From contig JAMPFR010000013.1 in assembly GCA_023664365.1 (NCBI GenBank), positions 1 through 64,000 on the forward strand: a DNA stretch of 64,000 nt. The letters run 5' to 3'. The DNA comes from Acetatifactor muris (lineage in GTDB: Bacteria; Bacillota; Clostridia; Lachnospirales; Lachnospiraceae). A program made the position numbers and the translations under genes. Position 1 is the stretch's first letter, and each line of letters starts with the position of its first letter. Positions 9,274 to 17,568 of the stretch are shown one piece after another. The notes below the pieces were generated by a model. That model searched no databases, was not told where the DNA came from, and was given only the letters and a program-made list of their open reading frames with translations.

Positions 9274-10215
9274 ATGGAGTATGTTACACTGACCCGCCTG
9301 ATTGAAAAGATGAAACTGATGAACCTGACTCCCGAGGTTGAAGTCAAGGGGATCAAGCTCAGACAGCCGGACATTAACCGCCCCGCCCTGCAGATGACGG
9401 GATACCTGAAGCATTTTGACGCATCCCGCCTTCAGATTATAGGATTTGTAGAGCACAGCTATTTCAGTGAGCTGGAGGATGCCAGAAAGAGAGAGGTTTG
9501 TGATGAGCTGATGGACTATGACGTGCCGGCCTTTGTATTCTGTCGGGAGCTGCAGCCGGATCCGATTTTTCTGGAGAAGGCTGTCGCACACAAGATTCCC
9601 ATTTTGTCCACAAAGAAGACTACATCTTCCTTTATGGCAGAGGCAATCAGATGGCTGAACGTGAAGCTGGCTCCCTGCATTTCCGTCCATGGCGTGCTGG
9701 TGGACGTATACGGCGAGGGAGTGCTGATTACCGGCGAGAGCGGAATCGGCAAGTCTGAAGCGGCTTTGGAACTGGTAAAGAGAGGACACCGTCTGGTGAC
9801 GGACGATGTGGTGGAGCTGCGCAAGGTGAGCGACGATACGCTGATTGGTTCCGCGCCGGATGTGACGAAGCATCTGATCGAACTGCGGGGCATCGGCATT
9901 GTGGATATTAAGGCTCTGTTCGGAGCCAGCTCGGTAAAGGATACCTCCAATATCGATCTGGTAATCCGGCTGGAGGACTGGGACAAGGATAAGGAGTATG
10001 ACAGGCTGGGTCTTGAGGAAAACTATATCGAGTACCTGGGCAACAAAATCGTATGTCACAATATTCCCATTCGTCCCGGGCGGAACCTGGCGGTGATATG
10101 CGAATCCGCCGCCGTGAACCACCGTCAGAAAAAGATGGGCTACAATGCGGCCCAGGAGCTGTATTCCAGGGTGCAGCATTCCCTGGCGAGAAAAAGGGAA
10201 GAGGATGACGAATAA
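9274..10215 (+). CDS. hprK: HPr kinase/phosphorylase
   Basis: 313 residues, family length. It phosphorylates and dephosphorylates Ser46 of HPr and Crh in response to glycolytic intermediates and so controls CcpA-dependent catabolite repression. An N-terminal HprK domain (about 1-130) precedes the kinase with Walker A GESGIGKSE (about 153-161) and the HprK/P signature ELRGIGIVDIKALFG (about 208). AGAGGAGG precedes the ATG. It starts a tightly packed run glk-murB-rapZ-whiA-crh, so kinase and its likely substrate Crh (13897) are a few genes apart. Confidence 0.97.
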   Translation: MEYVTLTRLIEKMKLMNLTPEVEVKGIKLRQPDINRPALQMTGYLKHFDASRLQIIGFVEHSYFSELEDARKREVCDELMDYDVPAFVFCRELQPDPIFLEKAVAHKIPILSTKKTTSSFMAEAIRWLNVKLAPCISVHGVLVDVYGEGVLITGESGIGKSEAALELVKRGHRLVTDDVVELRKVSDDTLIGSAPDVTKHLIELRGIGIVDIKALFGASSVKDTSNIDLVIRLEDWDKDKEYDRLGLEENYIEYLGNKIVCHNIPIRPGRNLAVICESAAVNHRQKKMGYNAAQELYSRVQHSLARKREEDDE

Positions 10216-10234
10216 CATATAAAAGGGGGAAATC

Positions 10235-11173
10235 ATGGGCAATTACGCGTTTGGAGTGGACATAGGAGGAACTACGGTTAAGATTGGCCTGTTTGACAGA
10301 GAGGGCTGTGTTCTGGACAAGTGGGAGATTCCCACCAATAAGGAAAATAAGGGTGTGTCAATTATACCTGATGTAGCCCAGAGCCTTCTGGCGAAAATGA
10401 AAGAGAAAGGCATCGGCGAGGAGGATTTGGCGGGTATCGGCGTGGGCGCGCCGGGAGCCGTGGACGAGGAAGGAACCCTGGTGGGCGGCGCCGTCAACAT
10501 CGGTTGGGATGCCTTTAACATACCCAAGGTGATGAACGCATATATTAATGTACCGGTGAAAGCGGCCAACGACGCAAATGCCGCAGCCTTCGGCGAGATG
10601 TGGCAGGGCGGCGGCAAGGGCTATAATAATATGGTGGCTGTGACCCTGGGAACCGGCGTGGGCGGCGGAATCATCATAAACGGAAGGCTGTTGAGCGGGG
10701 CCACCGGGGCAGGCGGGGAAATAGGACACATTCACCTGGAGGATAACGAGACGGAGGAATGCGGCTGTAAAAATAAGGGCTGCCTGGAGCAGTACGCATC
10801 CGCTACCGGCATTGTGCGGCTGGCGGGAAGGCGGCTGAAAAAGGACGATACGCCCAGCGTGCTGCGGGAGGGCACATTGTCCGCAAAAAGCGTATTTGAC
10901 GCGGTTAAGGCGGGAGACAGGGTTGCCATTGAGATTGCGGAGCAGTTCGGCGATTATCTGGGCAAAGGTCTGGCGGCGGTTGCCGATGTGGTAAATCCTG
11001 AGATTTTTGTGATCGGAGGCGGCGTTTCCAAGGCGGGAGAAATCTTACTGACCTTTGTGGAGCCCCGGTTTCAGAAATATGTATATCAGCAGTGCAAAGG
11101 CGCAAAATTTGCGTTGGCAAAGCTGGGAAATGACGCCGGTATTTACGGCGCCGCAGGGTTAATACTCAGATAG
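10235..11173 (+). CDS. glk: ROK family glucokinase
   Basis: 312 residues. It probably phosphorylates free glucose to glucose-6-phosphate in the cytoplasm. The ATP-binding phosphate-1 loop is at the start (VDIGGTTVKIG), the ROK sugar-binding H-x-x-x-D region is GEIGHIHLED, followed by the ROK zinc motif CGCKNKGCLEQYAS (about residues 174-187). AAAAGGGGG precedes the ATG; 19 bases after hprK. It sits between catabolite-control and cell-wall genes. Specificity for glucose rather than another hexose is inferred from the close resemblance to Firmicutes GlcK. Confidence 0.92.
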   Translation: MGNYAFGVDIGGTTVKIGLFDREGCVLDKWEIPTNKENKGVSIIPDVAQSLLAKMKEKGIGEEDLAGIGVGAPGAVDEEGTLVGGAVNIGWDAFNIPKVMNAYINVPVKAANDANAAAFGEMWQGGGKGYNNMVAVTLGTGVGGGIIINGRLLSGATGAGGEIGHIHLEDNETEECGCKNKGCLEQYASATGIVRLAGRRLKKDDTPSVLREGTLSAKSVFDAVKAGDRVAIEIAEQFGDYLGKGLAAVADVVNPEIFVIGGGVSKAGEILLTFVEPRFQKYVYQQCKGAKFALAKLGNDAGIYGAAGLILR

Positions 11174-11185
11174 GGATGGCAGAAA

Positions 11186-12121
11186 ATGATTAGTAAGGCA
11201 GTGATTCAGGCATTAGGAAGCTTTGTACCGGAGGAGGACATAAGCCTGCAGGAGCCCATGGCAGGACATACTACCTTTCGCATAGGAGGACCTGCCGACT
11301 GCTTTGTGCAGATATCGAATAAAGAGCAGCTGATTCGGGTACAAAAATACTTAATGCAGTTGGAGATGCCGTTTTTTGTCCTGGGCAACGGCAGCAACCT
11401 CCTGGTCAGCGACAAGGGCTATCGGGGGGTTGTCCTGCAGATTGGCCCGAAGATGAACAGGATAGAGGTGGAGGGCGGCGTAATTACCGCCCAGGCCGGA
11501 GCGCTGATGTCCCGGGTGGCGAAGGCGGCGCTGGAGCATGGCCTTACAGGACTGGAGTTTGCCTCCGGCATACCCGGAACCATAGGAGGCGGCGTTGTGA
11601 TGAATGCGGGCGCCTATGACGGGGAGCTGAGTCAGGTGGTAACCCAGGTCAATGTGGTGAACAGCGCAGGCGAATGTATGGAACTGGAAAATGACACTAT
11701 GGAATTCGGCTACCGCACCAGCACCATTAAGAATAATCCTTTTACAGTGACAGAGGTAATCCTGAAGGCGGAAAAGGGAGACAGAGAGCAGATTCAGGCG
11801 AAAATGGAGGAGCTGGCGGCGAGACGGCGGGAAAAGCAGCCGCTGGAGTATCCCAGCGCAGGCAGCACCTTCAAGCGACCCAAAGGATATTTTGCGGGAA
11901 AGCTTATTATGGACGCCGGTTTAAGGGGCTTCCGCATCGGTGGGGCGAAGGTGTCAGAAAAGCATTGCGGTTTTGTGGTAAATACGGGCAATGCCACGGC
12001 CGAGGATGTGAGAGACGTTATCGGCGAGGTACAGGAGCGGGTGAAGGAAAAGTTTAACGTGGATTTGGAACCGGAAGTCCTGTTTCTGGGATTCGGTGAT
12101 TCGGGGGCAAAAGACAGATGA
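11186..12121 (+). CDS. murB: UDP-N-acetylenolpyruvoylglucosamine reductase
   Basis: 311 residues. An FAD- and NADPH-dependent enzyme that makes UDP-N-acetylmuramate, the second committed step of peptidoglycan synthesis. FAD-binding segment NGSNLLVSDKGYRG, then EFASGIPGTIGGGVVMNAG, and the MurB C-terminal domain with the catalytic-Ser motif SAGSTFKRP (about residues 227-235) and a conserved Glu near the end (LEPEV). Twelve bases after glk; its stop overlaps the rapZ start (ATGA), suggesting coupled translation. Confidence 0.97.
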   Translation: MISKAVIQALGSFVPEEDISLQEPMAGHTTFRIGGPADCFVQISNKEQLIRVQKYLMQLEMPFFVLGNGSNLLVSDKGYRGVVLQIGPKMNRIEVEGGVITAQAGALMSRVAKAALEHGLTGLEFASGIPGTIGGGVVMNAGAYDGELSQVVTQVNVVNSAGECMELENDTMEFGYRTSTIKNNPFTVTEVILKAEKGDREQIQAKMEELAARRREKQPLEYPSAGSTFKRPKGYFAGKLIMDAGLRGFRIGGAKVSEKHCGFVVNTGNATAEDVRDVIGEVQERVKEKFNVDLEPEVLFLGFGDSGAKDR

Positions 12122-12984
12122 GATTTGTAATTGTGACGGGAATGAGCGGCGGGGGCAAGAGCACCGCGCTGAAAATGCTGGAGGATGCGGGGTTTTATTG
12201 TGTAGACAACCTTCCCGTTTCTCTTGTGGAGAAATTTGTGGAGCTGATTTCCACGCCGAACAGTGAGATCAGCAAGGTGGTGCTGGGGCTGGACGTGCGT
12301 TCCGACCAGTCCTTTGAGGACGCCACAAGAACGCTGACAACGCTGAAGAAAAAGGGCTATAGCTTTGAAATCCTGTTTGTGGATGCGGACGAGAACGTGC
12401 TGATAAAAAGGTACAAGGAGACCCGGCGCGTCCACCCTCTGGCCCTGGACGGCAGAGTGGAGGACGGCGTGAGACGGGAGCGGGAGGTTCTGGAGAATGT
12501 CCGGCGCAACGCAGATTATGTCATTGACACTACGAACCTCCTCACACGGGAGCTGAAGGCGGAGCTTGACCGGATCTTTGTGGAAAACGGAGAATATAAC
12601 AGTCTCATGGTGACAGTAATGTCCTTCGGCTTTAAGTACGGTATCCCGGCGGATGCGGATCTGGTGTTCGACGTGCGCTTTCTGCCGAATCCTTTTTATA
12701 TTGACGAGCTGAAGCATAAGACGGGAAACGATAAAGAGATACAGGATTTTGTCATGGGCAGCGAAGAGGCGGAAGGCTTTATGGACAGGCTGACGGATAT
12801 GATACAATTTCTGATACCGAATTATGTCAGGGAGGGAAAATACCGGCTGGTCATCGCCATCGGCTGTACCGGCGGCAAGCACAGGAGCGTTACCCTTGCA
12901 AATGAATTGTACAAGCGTATGAAGGACAAGGGTAATTACGGAATGAAGCTTTATCACAGGGATATTACCACCGAAACCTTTTGA
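12118..12984 (+). CDS. rapZ: RapZ/YvcJ family nucleotide-binding protein
   Basis: 288 residues, family length. Walker A GMSGGGKSTALKMLED at the N-terminus and the conserved C-terminal RapZ domain with IAIGCTGGKHRSV (about residues 243-255). In enterobacteria RapZ controls GlmS through small-RNA decay; in Firmicutes YvcJ is a GTP/ATPase of less clear role. The Bacillus order is rapZ-yvcK-whiA-crh; here the yvcK (glmR) gene is absent between rapZ and whiA. It overlaps murB by four bases. Confidence 0.95.
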   Translation: MRFVIVTGMSGGGKSTALKMLEDAGFYCVDNLPVSLVEKFVELISTPNSEISKVVLGLDVRSDQSFEDATRTLTTLKKKGYSFEILFVDADENVLIKRYKETRRVHPLALDGRVEDGVRREREVLENVRRNADYVIDTTNLLTRELKAELDRIFVENGEYNSLMVTVMSFGFKYGIPADADLVFDVRFLPNPFYIDELKHKTGNDKEIQDFVMGSEEAEGFMDRLTDMIQFLIPNYVREGKYRLVIAIGCTGGKHRSVTLANELYKRMKDKGNYGMKLYHRDITTETF

Positions 12985-13000
12985 TATATGGAGAAAAACG

Positions 13001-13900
13001 ATGTCATTTTCCGGTGAAGTAAAGGAAGAGCTGGCAAAGCACGTCAGCCCCGCAAGGCACTGCCAGATAGCGGAATTAGCGGCAATTATGAACTTCTGCG
13101 GCCAGTACGGGAGAGATTCGGAGGGAAATTATACCATTGGATTTCAGACCGAAAATGAAGAGGTCGTAAGAAAAGGCTTTACATTATTGAAAAAAACATA
13201 TAATATAAAAAATGGCGTTGCTTTAAGCGAGCAGGACATGCAGGGAATTTTGCAGAAGCTGGGCAGTCCGGAGGAGCCGGTGAGCCGTCTGATTGTAAAA
13301 AGCGCCTGCTGCAGACGGGCGTTTCTTCGGGGAGCGTTTTTAAGCGTGGGTTCCATGAGCGACCCGGCCAAAAGCTATCATCTGGAATTTGCCTGCACGG
13401 ATGAAAGAAAGGCAAAGCAGCTGCAGGAAATGATGAGAGGCTTTGACATTGACTCAAAGATTATCCTGCGCAAAAAGTACTATGTGGTTTACCTGAAGGA
13501 AGGCTCCGGCATTGTGGATCTGCTGAATGTCTGCGAGGCGCCGGTGTCCCTGATGAACATGGAAAATCTCCGTATTCTGAAGGAAATGAGAAATTCCGTG
13601 AACAGAAGGGTGAACTGCGAGACCGCAAATATTGCCAAGACAGTGAACGCCGCCGCCAGACAGGTGGAGGACATAGAGTATCTGAGAGTCCGGTACGGCT
13701 TTCAGAAGCTTCCTGCGTCTCTGCGGGAGATGGCGGAAATCCGGCTGGAGAATCCGGACGCTTCCTTGAAGGAGCTTGGGGAATATTTCAATCCCCCTAT
13801 GGGAAAATCGGGGGTCAATCATAGATTGCGTAAGCTCAGTGAGCTTGCCGAAAATGAAAGAGGAAGGAAGCAGTTCAAAAAAGAGGAGGAAATATTATGA
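13001..13900 (+). CDS. whiA: DNA-binding protein WhiA
   Basis: 299 residues. N-terminal LAGLIDADG-like fold (about 1-190, without nuclease residues) and C-terminal helix-turn-helix region (about 215-290, with LKELGEYF and GKSGVNHRLRKL). WhiA proteins control sporulation or division genes in actinomycetes and affect cell division and chromosome segregation in Firmicutes. Start ATG 13001 is preceded by ATATGGAGAAA. It overlaps the next gene by four bases (ATGA), so WhiA and the Crh-like protein are translationally coupled. Confidence 0.96.
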   Translation: MSFSGEVKEELAKHVSPARHCQIAELAAIMNFCGQYGRDSEGNYTIGFQTENEEVVRKGFTLLKKTYNIKNGVALSEQDMQGILQKLGSPEEPVSRLIVKSACCRRAFLRGAFLSVGSMSDPAKSYHLEFACTDERKAKQLQEMMRGFDIDSKIILRKKYYVVYLKEGSGIVDLLNVCEAPVSLMNMENLRILKEMRNSVNRRVNCETANIAKTVNAAARQVEDIEYLRVRYGFQKLPASLREMAEIRLENPDASLKELGEYFNPPMGKSGVNHRLRKLSELAENERGRKQFKKEEEIL

Positions 13901-14160
13901 CAAAGAGGGACATCCGGATTAATCTGGAGAACGGGATGGAAGCAAGGCCTATAGCATTGCTGGTGCAGGAAGCCAGTAAATACGAGAGCAAAATCTACAT
14001 TCAGTCAGGCAATAAGAGAGTGAATGCAAAAAGCATCATGGGAATGATGAGCCTTGGGCTGGACAATGGAGAGGAGCTGGAGGTCTCTGCGGAAGGAGCG
14101 GACGAGCAGGCGGCTGTTGCCGGGATTGAGAGTTTTCTGGAAGGAAAAAAAGGCGCATAA
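13897..14160 (+). CDS. crh: Crh-like HPr protein lacking the catalytic histidine
   Basis: 87 residues, HPr fold. In HPr the phospho-accepting His15 lies in GLHARP; here the same place reads GMEARP with Glu at exactly residue 15, so it cannot take phosphate from enzyme I. Ser46, the HprK target, is kept (NAKSIMGMM). Bacillus Crh has Gln15 and is likewise encoded after rapZ and whiA, so this is best read as a Crh: a regulatory corepressor partner of CcpA, not a sugar-transport carrier. It overlaps whiA by four bases and is followed by a terminator at 14181-14220. The Ser46 role is known for the family; binding to CcpA here is inferred. Confidence 0.9.
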   Translation: MTKRDIRINLENGMEARPIALLVQEASKYESKIYIQSGNKRVNAKSIMGMMSLGLDNGEELEVSAEGADEQAAVAGIESFLEGKKGA

Positions 14161-14180
14161 ATAAAGAATACGGAAACGGC

Positions 14181-14220
14181 AGGCAGAATCAAAGGTGCAG
14201 CGGCACGGGTTCTGCCTTTT
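14181..14220 (+). terminator. Terminator after the crh gene
   Basis: AGGCAGAA (14181-14188) pairs with TTCTGCCT (14210-14217) and is followed by TTT. It closes the hprK-to-crh run. Confidence 0.75.
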
Positions 14221-14264
14221 GTGCCGGGGCGTACGGTGAGTTTGTGTTACGGAGGAGTGGCCGG

Positions 14265-15155
14265 ATGGGTGAAAAGCTTCTTTTTGTGTATAACCCCAGA
14301 GCGGGCAAGGCGCAGATTAGAACGAAGCTTGCAGATATACTGGATATTTTTGCGGCGAAGGATTATGACATAACCATATTTCCTACGAGAAAGCGTGACG
14401 ACGCCAGGCGGATGGTGGAAAAGCGGGCAGGAGAGTATGATCTGGTGGTGTGCAGCGGCGGCGACGGAACCCTGGACGAGGTGGTGACCGGCATGATGCA
14501 GAGCGGCTGCCGGGTGCCCGTGGGCTATATTCCCGCAGGAAGCACCAACGATTTCGGCGGCAGTCTTTCCCTGCCGAAAAATATGGTCCGGGCGGCGGAG
14601 GTAATTGTAAACGGCAGGGATTTTGCCTGCGATATCGGTTCCTTTAACAGCGACGTATTTGTTTATATCGCGGCATTCGGCCTGTTTACGGATGTGTCCT
14701 ATGAGACAAAGCAGGACGTGAAAAATGTCCTGGGACATATGGCGTATCTTCTGGAAGGGATGAACCGCCTGTCCGCCATAAGGTCCTACGCCATGAAGGT
14801 GACCTGCGGCGACAGGGTAATCGAGGACGACTTTATTTTCGGCATGATTACCAATTCCATGTCTGTGGGCGGATTTAAAAATATAACCGGAAAAAATGTA
14901 AAGCTGGACGACGGCGTGTTTGAAGTGACCCTGATAAAAAGGCCGAGGAATCCCGTGGAACTCAGCAGCATCATGGTTTCACTGCTGAACCGGAACATTG
15001 ACAGCAGCTATATGTACTGTTTCCGGACGGCGGAGCTGACGCTGGAATCGGAGGAGCCCGTCACCTGGACACTGGACGGGGAAAACGGCGGCAGCCACAG
15101 CACGGTGAATATCAGGAATATTTGCAGGGGAATTGATATAAAGGTCAAAAAGTGA
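14265..15155 (+). CDS. Diacylglycerol kinase-family lipid kinase
   Basis: 296 residues. DAGK catalytic domain: LLFVYNPRAGK at the start, nucleotide loop VVCSGGDGTLDEV (about residues 61-73) and GYIPAGSTNDFGGS. Family members phosphorylate diacylglycerol or related lipids at the inner membrane face (DgkB/YegS type); the exact substrate is not readable from sequence. GGAGGAG lies nine bases before the ATG at 14265, so the upstream in-frame start at 14244 is rejected. The fba promoter starts inside its last codons. Confidence 0.9.
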   Translation: MGEKLLFVYNPRAGKAQIRTKLADILDIFAAKDYDITIFPTRKRDDARRMVEKRAGEYDLVVCSGGDGTLDEVVTGMMQSGCRVPVGYIPAGSTNDFGGSLSLPKNMVRAAEVIVNGRDFACDIGSFNSDVFVYIAAFGLFTDVSYETKQDVKNVLGHMAYLLEGMNRLSAIRSYAMKVTCGDRVIEDDFIFGMITNSMSVGGFKNITGKNVKLDDGVFEVTLIKRPRNPVELSSIMVSLLNRNIDSSYMYCFRTAELTLESEEPVTWTLDGENGGSHSTVNIRNICRGIDIKVKK

Positions 15156-15161
15156 TATAAT
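15133..15161 (+). promoter_or_regulatory. Promoter of fba
   Basis: TTGATA (15133-15138) and a perfect TATAAT (15156-15161) with 17-base spacing. The -35 box lies in the final codons of the lipid-kinase gene. Transcription would begin near 15168, at the base of the leader hairpin. Confidence 0.75.
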
Positions 15162-15292
15162 AGGCGCAGTGGAAAATCAAGCGACGCGAAGCGGCATTTG
15201 ATTTTCCTGCGCTATTAACGAGAAAGCGTTTGACGTAAGCCAAACAGAGAGCGCGTCAGCGCGTGCTTTCGAGTTTGCTGACGCGCAACATA
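15158..15292 (+). promoter_or_regulatory. Highly structured leader of fba
   Basis: Two large inverted repeats fill the fba leader. The first pairs GGAAAATCAA (15171-15180) with TTGATTTTCC near 15199-15208, extended by GCGCA/TGCGC and AATAG/CTATT flanks. The second pairs GCGCGTCAGC (about 15251) with GCTGACGCGC (about 15278). Neither ends in a T run, so they look like stabilising or regulatory RNA folds rather than terminators. No known riboswitch was recognised. Confidence 0.6.
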
Positions 15293-15336
15293 TGAGGAAG
15301 CAATATTTAAAAAAATATAAAACGGAGGTAAGTAAC

Positions 15337-16200
15337 ATGTTAGTTTCTGCAACAGAAATGCTGAAAAAGGCAAAGGCAGGCCACTATGCGGTAGGCCAGT
15401 TCAACATCAACAACCTGGAGTGGACAAAGGCAATCCTTTTGACTGCCCAGGAGTTGAATTCCCCTGTTATCCTGGGTGTATCCGAGGGCGCAGGCAAGTA
15501 CATGGGCGGCTATGACGTGGTAGTCGGCATGGTAAACGGACTGATAAAGGATCAGAACATCACCGTTCCCGTGGCGCTGCATCTGGATCACGGCAGCTAT
15601 GAGCACTGCTATAAGTGCATGGAGGCAGGCTTCTCATCCGTCATGTTTGACGGTTCCCATTATCCCATTGATGAAAACGTTGAGAAGACCAAGGAGCTGG
15701 TTGCGGCGGCTCATGCAAAGGGAATTTCCATTGAGGCAGAGGTCGGTTCCATCGGCGGTGAGGAAGACGGCGTGATAGGCATGGGCGAGTGCGCCGATCC
15801 CAACGAGTGCAAGCAGATTGCAGACTTGGGTGTTGATTTCCTGGCAGCAGGCATCGGCAACATTCACGGCAAGTATCCTGCAAACTGGAAGGGCCTTTCC
15901 TTTGAAACACTGGATGCGGTACAGCAGAAGACCGGCGAGATGCCCCTGGTGCTTCACGGCGGTACGGGCATTCCTGCAGATATGATTAAGAAGGCTATTA
16001 CGCTGGGCGTTGCAAAGATCAATGTAAACACCGAGTGCCAGCTGTCATTTGCAGCTGCTACCCGCAAGTACATTGAGGCAGGCAAGGATCAGGAGGGTAA
16101 GGGCTTTGACCCTCGTAAGCTTCTGGCTCCCGGCTTTGAGGCAATCAAGGCTACCGTTAAGGAGAAAATGGAGCTGTTCGGCTCTGTGGGAAAAGCCTGA
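15337..16200 (+). CDS. fba: Class II fructose-1,6-bisphosphate aldolase
   Basis: 287 residues, zinc-dependent class II aldolase of glycolysis and gluconeogenesis, splitting fructose-1,6-bisphosphate to two trioses. Zinc-site motifs HLDHGSYEH (about residues 81-89) and, late, LHGGTGIP (about 207) plus NVNTECQ are present. The start with ACGGAGG eight bases upstream (ATG 15337) is preferred to the in-frame ATG at 15292 inside the leader. Strong promoter, structured leader and codon use fit high expression. Confidence 0.95.
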   Translation: MLVSATEMLKKAKAGHYAVGQFNINNLEWTKAILLTAQELNSPVILGVSEGAGKYMGGYDVVVGMVNGLIKDQNITVPVALHLDHGSYEHCYKCMEAGFSSVMFDGSHYPIDENVEKTKELVAAAHAKGISIEAEVGSIGGEEDGVIGMGECADPNECKQIADLGVDFLAAGIGNIHGKYPANWKGLSFETLDAVQQKTGEMPLVLHGGTGIPADMIKKAITLGVAKINVNTECQLSFAAATRKYIEAGKDQEGKGFDPRKLLAPGFEAIKATVKEKMELFGSVGKA

Positions 16201-16257
16201 GACTGTGTATGAGAACAATGGGCAGCACGCTCTGCGAATTGCCCTTATGGTAATGAG

Positions 16258-16293
16258 AACCGTCGCCCGATGGAAACCGGGCGGCGGTTTTTC
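16258..16293 (+). terminator. Terminator after fba
   Basis: AACCGTCGCCCG (16258-16269) pairs with CGGGCGGCGGTT (16278-16289) with one G-U pair, followed by TTTC. A strong intrinsic terminator. Confidence 0.85.
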
Positions 16294-16310
16294 TGTGGGG
16301 CTTTAATTTG

Positions 16311-16460
16311 TGGCGTTCGAGGGAATTGTTCGGATATTATCAAGACTGGCTCTTCCACACCTGCCGGGAAGAGGTATTTGACTGCAACAGCGGCGGCACG
16401 CCCCATAAGCACTGCATGGATACGCTGATTGCACAGAAGCAGAAGGAAAATTTGCATTAG
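16311..16460 (+). pseudogene. Unrecognised open frame, probably a gene remnant
   Basis: A frame without ATG start or ribosome site reads ELFGYYQDWLFHTCREEVFD and ends in TAG at 16460, in a codon pattern that looks protein-like (aromatic- and Cys-rich). It is cut on its left by the fba terminator and on its right meets the end of the PIN pseudogene. I do not recognise the family. Together with neighbouring wrecks it suggests an insertion and deletion hot spot. Confidence 0.25.
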
Positions 16461-16712
16461 CTGCATAAATATTTTTCACAAAATTCTTTTGCACATCCAA
16501 GAAATTTATTATCATCAGGATCTCGGCATATTTCTACATGGGTAACAGGCTCAATCATTTCCTGGACAATCGATTCATATTCATCGATAATTTCTGGCGT
16601 GGCGCAGGCAGTCAGTCATTTCTCCATTGACAACCGAACTGAGAATTTTTCTTGGAAATCCGCCAAAAAACACACCTGAAATTAGAACGTTTGTATCTAT
16701 CACAATTTTCAT
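16457..16712 (-). pseudogene. PIN-domain toxin, broken by internal deletions
   Basis: Starts MKIVIDTNVLISGVFFGG, the typical opening of PIN_3-type toxins with the first catalytic Asp. After about 35 residues the frame shifts; the correct sequence continues in another frame as ATPEIIDEYES, then jumps to EPVTHVEICRDPDDNKF, and ends KEFCEKYLCS. Two stretches of the normal fold are missing, including the later acidic residues, so the ribonuclease must be inactive. Its start overlaps the antitoxin stop (ATGA), the normal operon layout of such pairs. Confidence 0.8.
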
Positions 16713-16975
16713 ACTTGCTTCTTCTTTCTAACAGATTTGATTATATTATCAACATCATTCTCGTTGTATCCGGCAGACATTGCCCATTTTTGTGCTTCAT
16801 CCAGTGAGGCTTCAAATTCTTCTGCAGAAGGGAGTTTTAAAGTTTTGAGCATAATAACATCGCCCGAAGTATATGCCACCAGTTTATCACCGGTATCAAT
16901 TGATAGGAGTTTGCGGATGCCGACCGGTAAAGAAATTTGCCCTTTGGAGGAAACTGTCAATATTTGTGTGTTCAT
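16709..16975 (-). CDS. AbrB/SpoVT-type antitoxin
   Basis: 88 residues. An N-terminal swapped-hairpin AbrB-like DNA-binding domain (VSSKGQISLPVGIRKLL, about residues 8-24) followed by an acidic, helical C-terminal tail (SAEEFEASLDEAQKW) that normally wraps the PIN toxin. It is intact although its toxin is destroyed, so it may now serve only as an autoregulator or be a relic under relaxed selection. It is preceded by a promoter containing a perfect 9-base-arm palindrome (16993-17011). GGAGC precedes the ATG. Confidence 0.85.
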   Translation of the reverse strand: MNTQILTVSSKGQISLPVGIRKLLSIDTGDKLVAYTSGDVIMLKTLKLPSAEEFEASLDEAQKWAMSAGYNENDVDNIIKSVRKKKQV

Positions 16976-16992
16976 TTTTTTATGCTCCTTTT

Positions 16993-17042
16993 AAGTAAGA
17001 ATTTCTTACTTATATTATGCCATGGTGTAAAAATATATGCAA
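16993..17042 (-). promoter_or_regulatory. Promoter and operator of the AbrB/PIN locus
   Basis: On the minus strand TTGCAT (17042-17037) and CATAAT (17019-17014) are 17 bases apart. Immediately downstream, AAGTAAGAA-T-TTCTTACTT (16993-17011) is a perfect inverted repeat, a likely binding site for the dimeric AbrB antitoxin. Confidence 0.65.
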
Positions 17043-17055
17043 GAAAAACAGATAA

Positions 17056-17084
17056 TTGACAGCCATTCGGTATACCGATATAAT
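17056..17084 (+). promoter_or_regulatory. Promoter with operator in the spacer, XRE gene
   Basis: TTGACA (17056-17061) and TATAAT (17079-17084), 17 bases apart: a consensus promoter. The spacer contains the perfect 12-base palindrome TCGGTATACCGA (17067-17078). A repressor bound there would block polymerase; the XRE antitoxin just downstream is the obvious candidate. Confidence 0.75.
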
Positions 17085-17117
17085 AAACGGAGAAAGTTAT
17101 AGGCGGAGGTGAGAGGG

Positions 17118-17564
17118 TTGGATTTTCAGACATATCTTGATCGGCGCGGCATTACAAAATATCGTCTTTCTCAAATCAGCGGTGTACCTAAGACAACTAT
17201 TATGGATATTTGCGCCGGGCGCAGCGAATTGGAACGGTGCAGTGCCAGAACCATTCGGCAGCTTGCCAGGGCGCTGGACTGCACGATGGAGGAGATCCTG
17301 GATATGTCCTCCTGCGGCGATGATACCGGCCTGCCGGAAGATAAGTCATATTTGGAGTGCGGCCTGCCTGATTTTCTGCGGGAATCCATTTCTCAAATGG
17401 AGGCAGCCTGGGCCAGGCTGGATAAGGGAGAGAAGTATATGCGTTGGGACTGTGATTTTTGTAATCTGCAGACCGACATTAATAACGCGGAGGTCAACGG
17501 AATCATCAGTTCGGAACAGGCATGGTATCTGCGGGAGAAGTATTTGGGATTAGAAAGGGTGTGA
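17118..17564 (+). CDS. XRE-family regulator, antitoxin of a HipA-like locus
   Basis: 148 residues from the TTG at 17118 (GGAGG eight bases upstream), or 151 from the GTG at 17109 that sits inside the ribosome site. N-terminal helix-turn-helix (YRLSQISGVPKTTIMDICAG, about 15-34) with the common SARTIRQLARALDCTMEEIL extension; the C-terminal half (IMDICAGR onward to LREKYLGLERV) is of the type found beside HipA-like kinases in Lachnospiraceae. Its stop is followed five bases later by the remains of a HipA-like gene. Promoter with palindrome upstream fits autoregulation. Intact although its partner is broken. Confidence 0.75.
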   Translation: MDFQTYLDRRGITKYRLSQISGVPKTTIMDICAGRSELERCSARTIRQLARALDCTMEEILDMSSCGDDTGLPEDKSYLECGLPDFLRESISQMEAAWARLDKGEKYMRWDCDFCNLQTDINNAEVNGIISSEQAWYLREKYLGLERV

Positions 17565-17568
17565 GGGT

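Noticed and set aside
7884-9374. A 496-codon open frame antisense to uvrC
   Set aside because: It is the shadow of uvrC in a GC-rich third position; no ribosome site, no recognisable domain, and the plus-strand frame has every UvrC motif.
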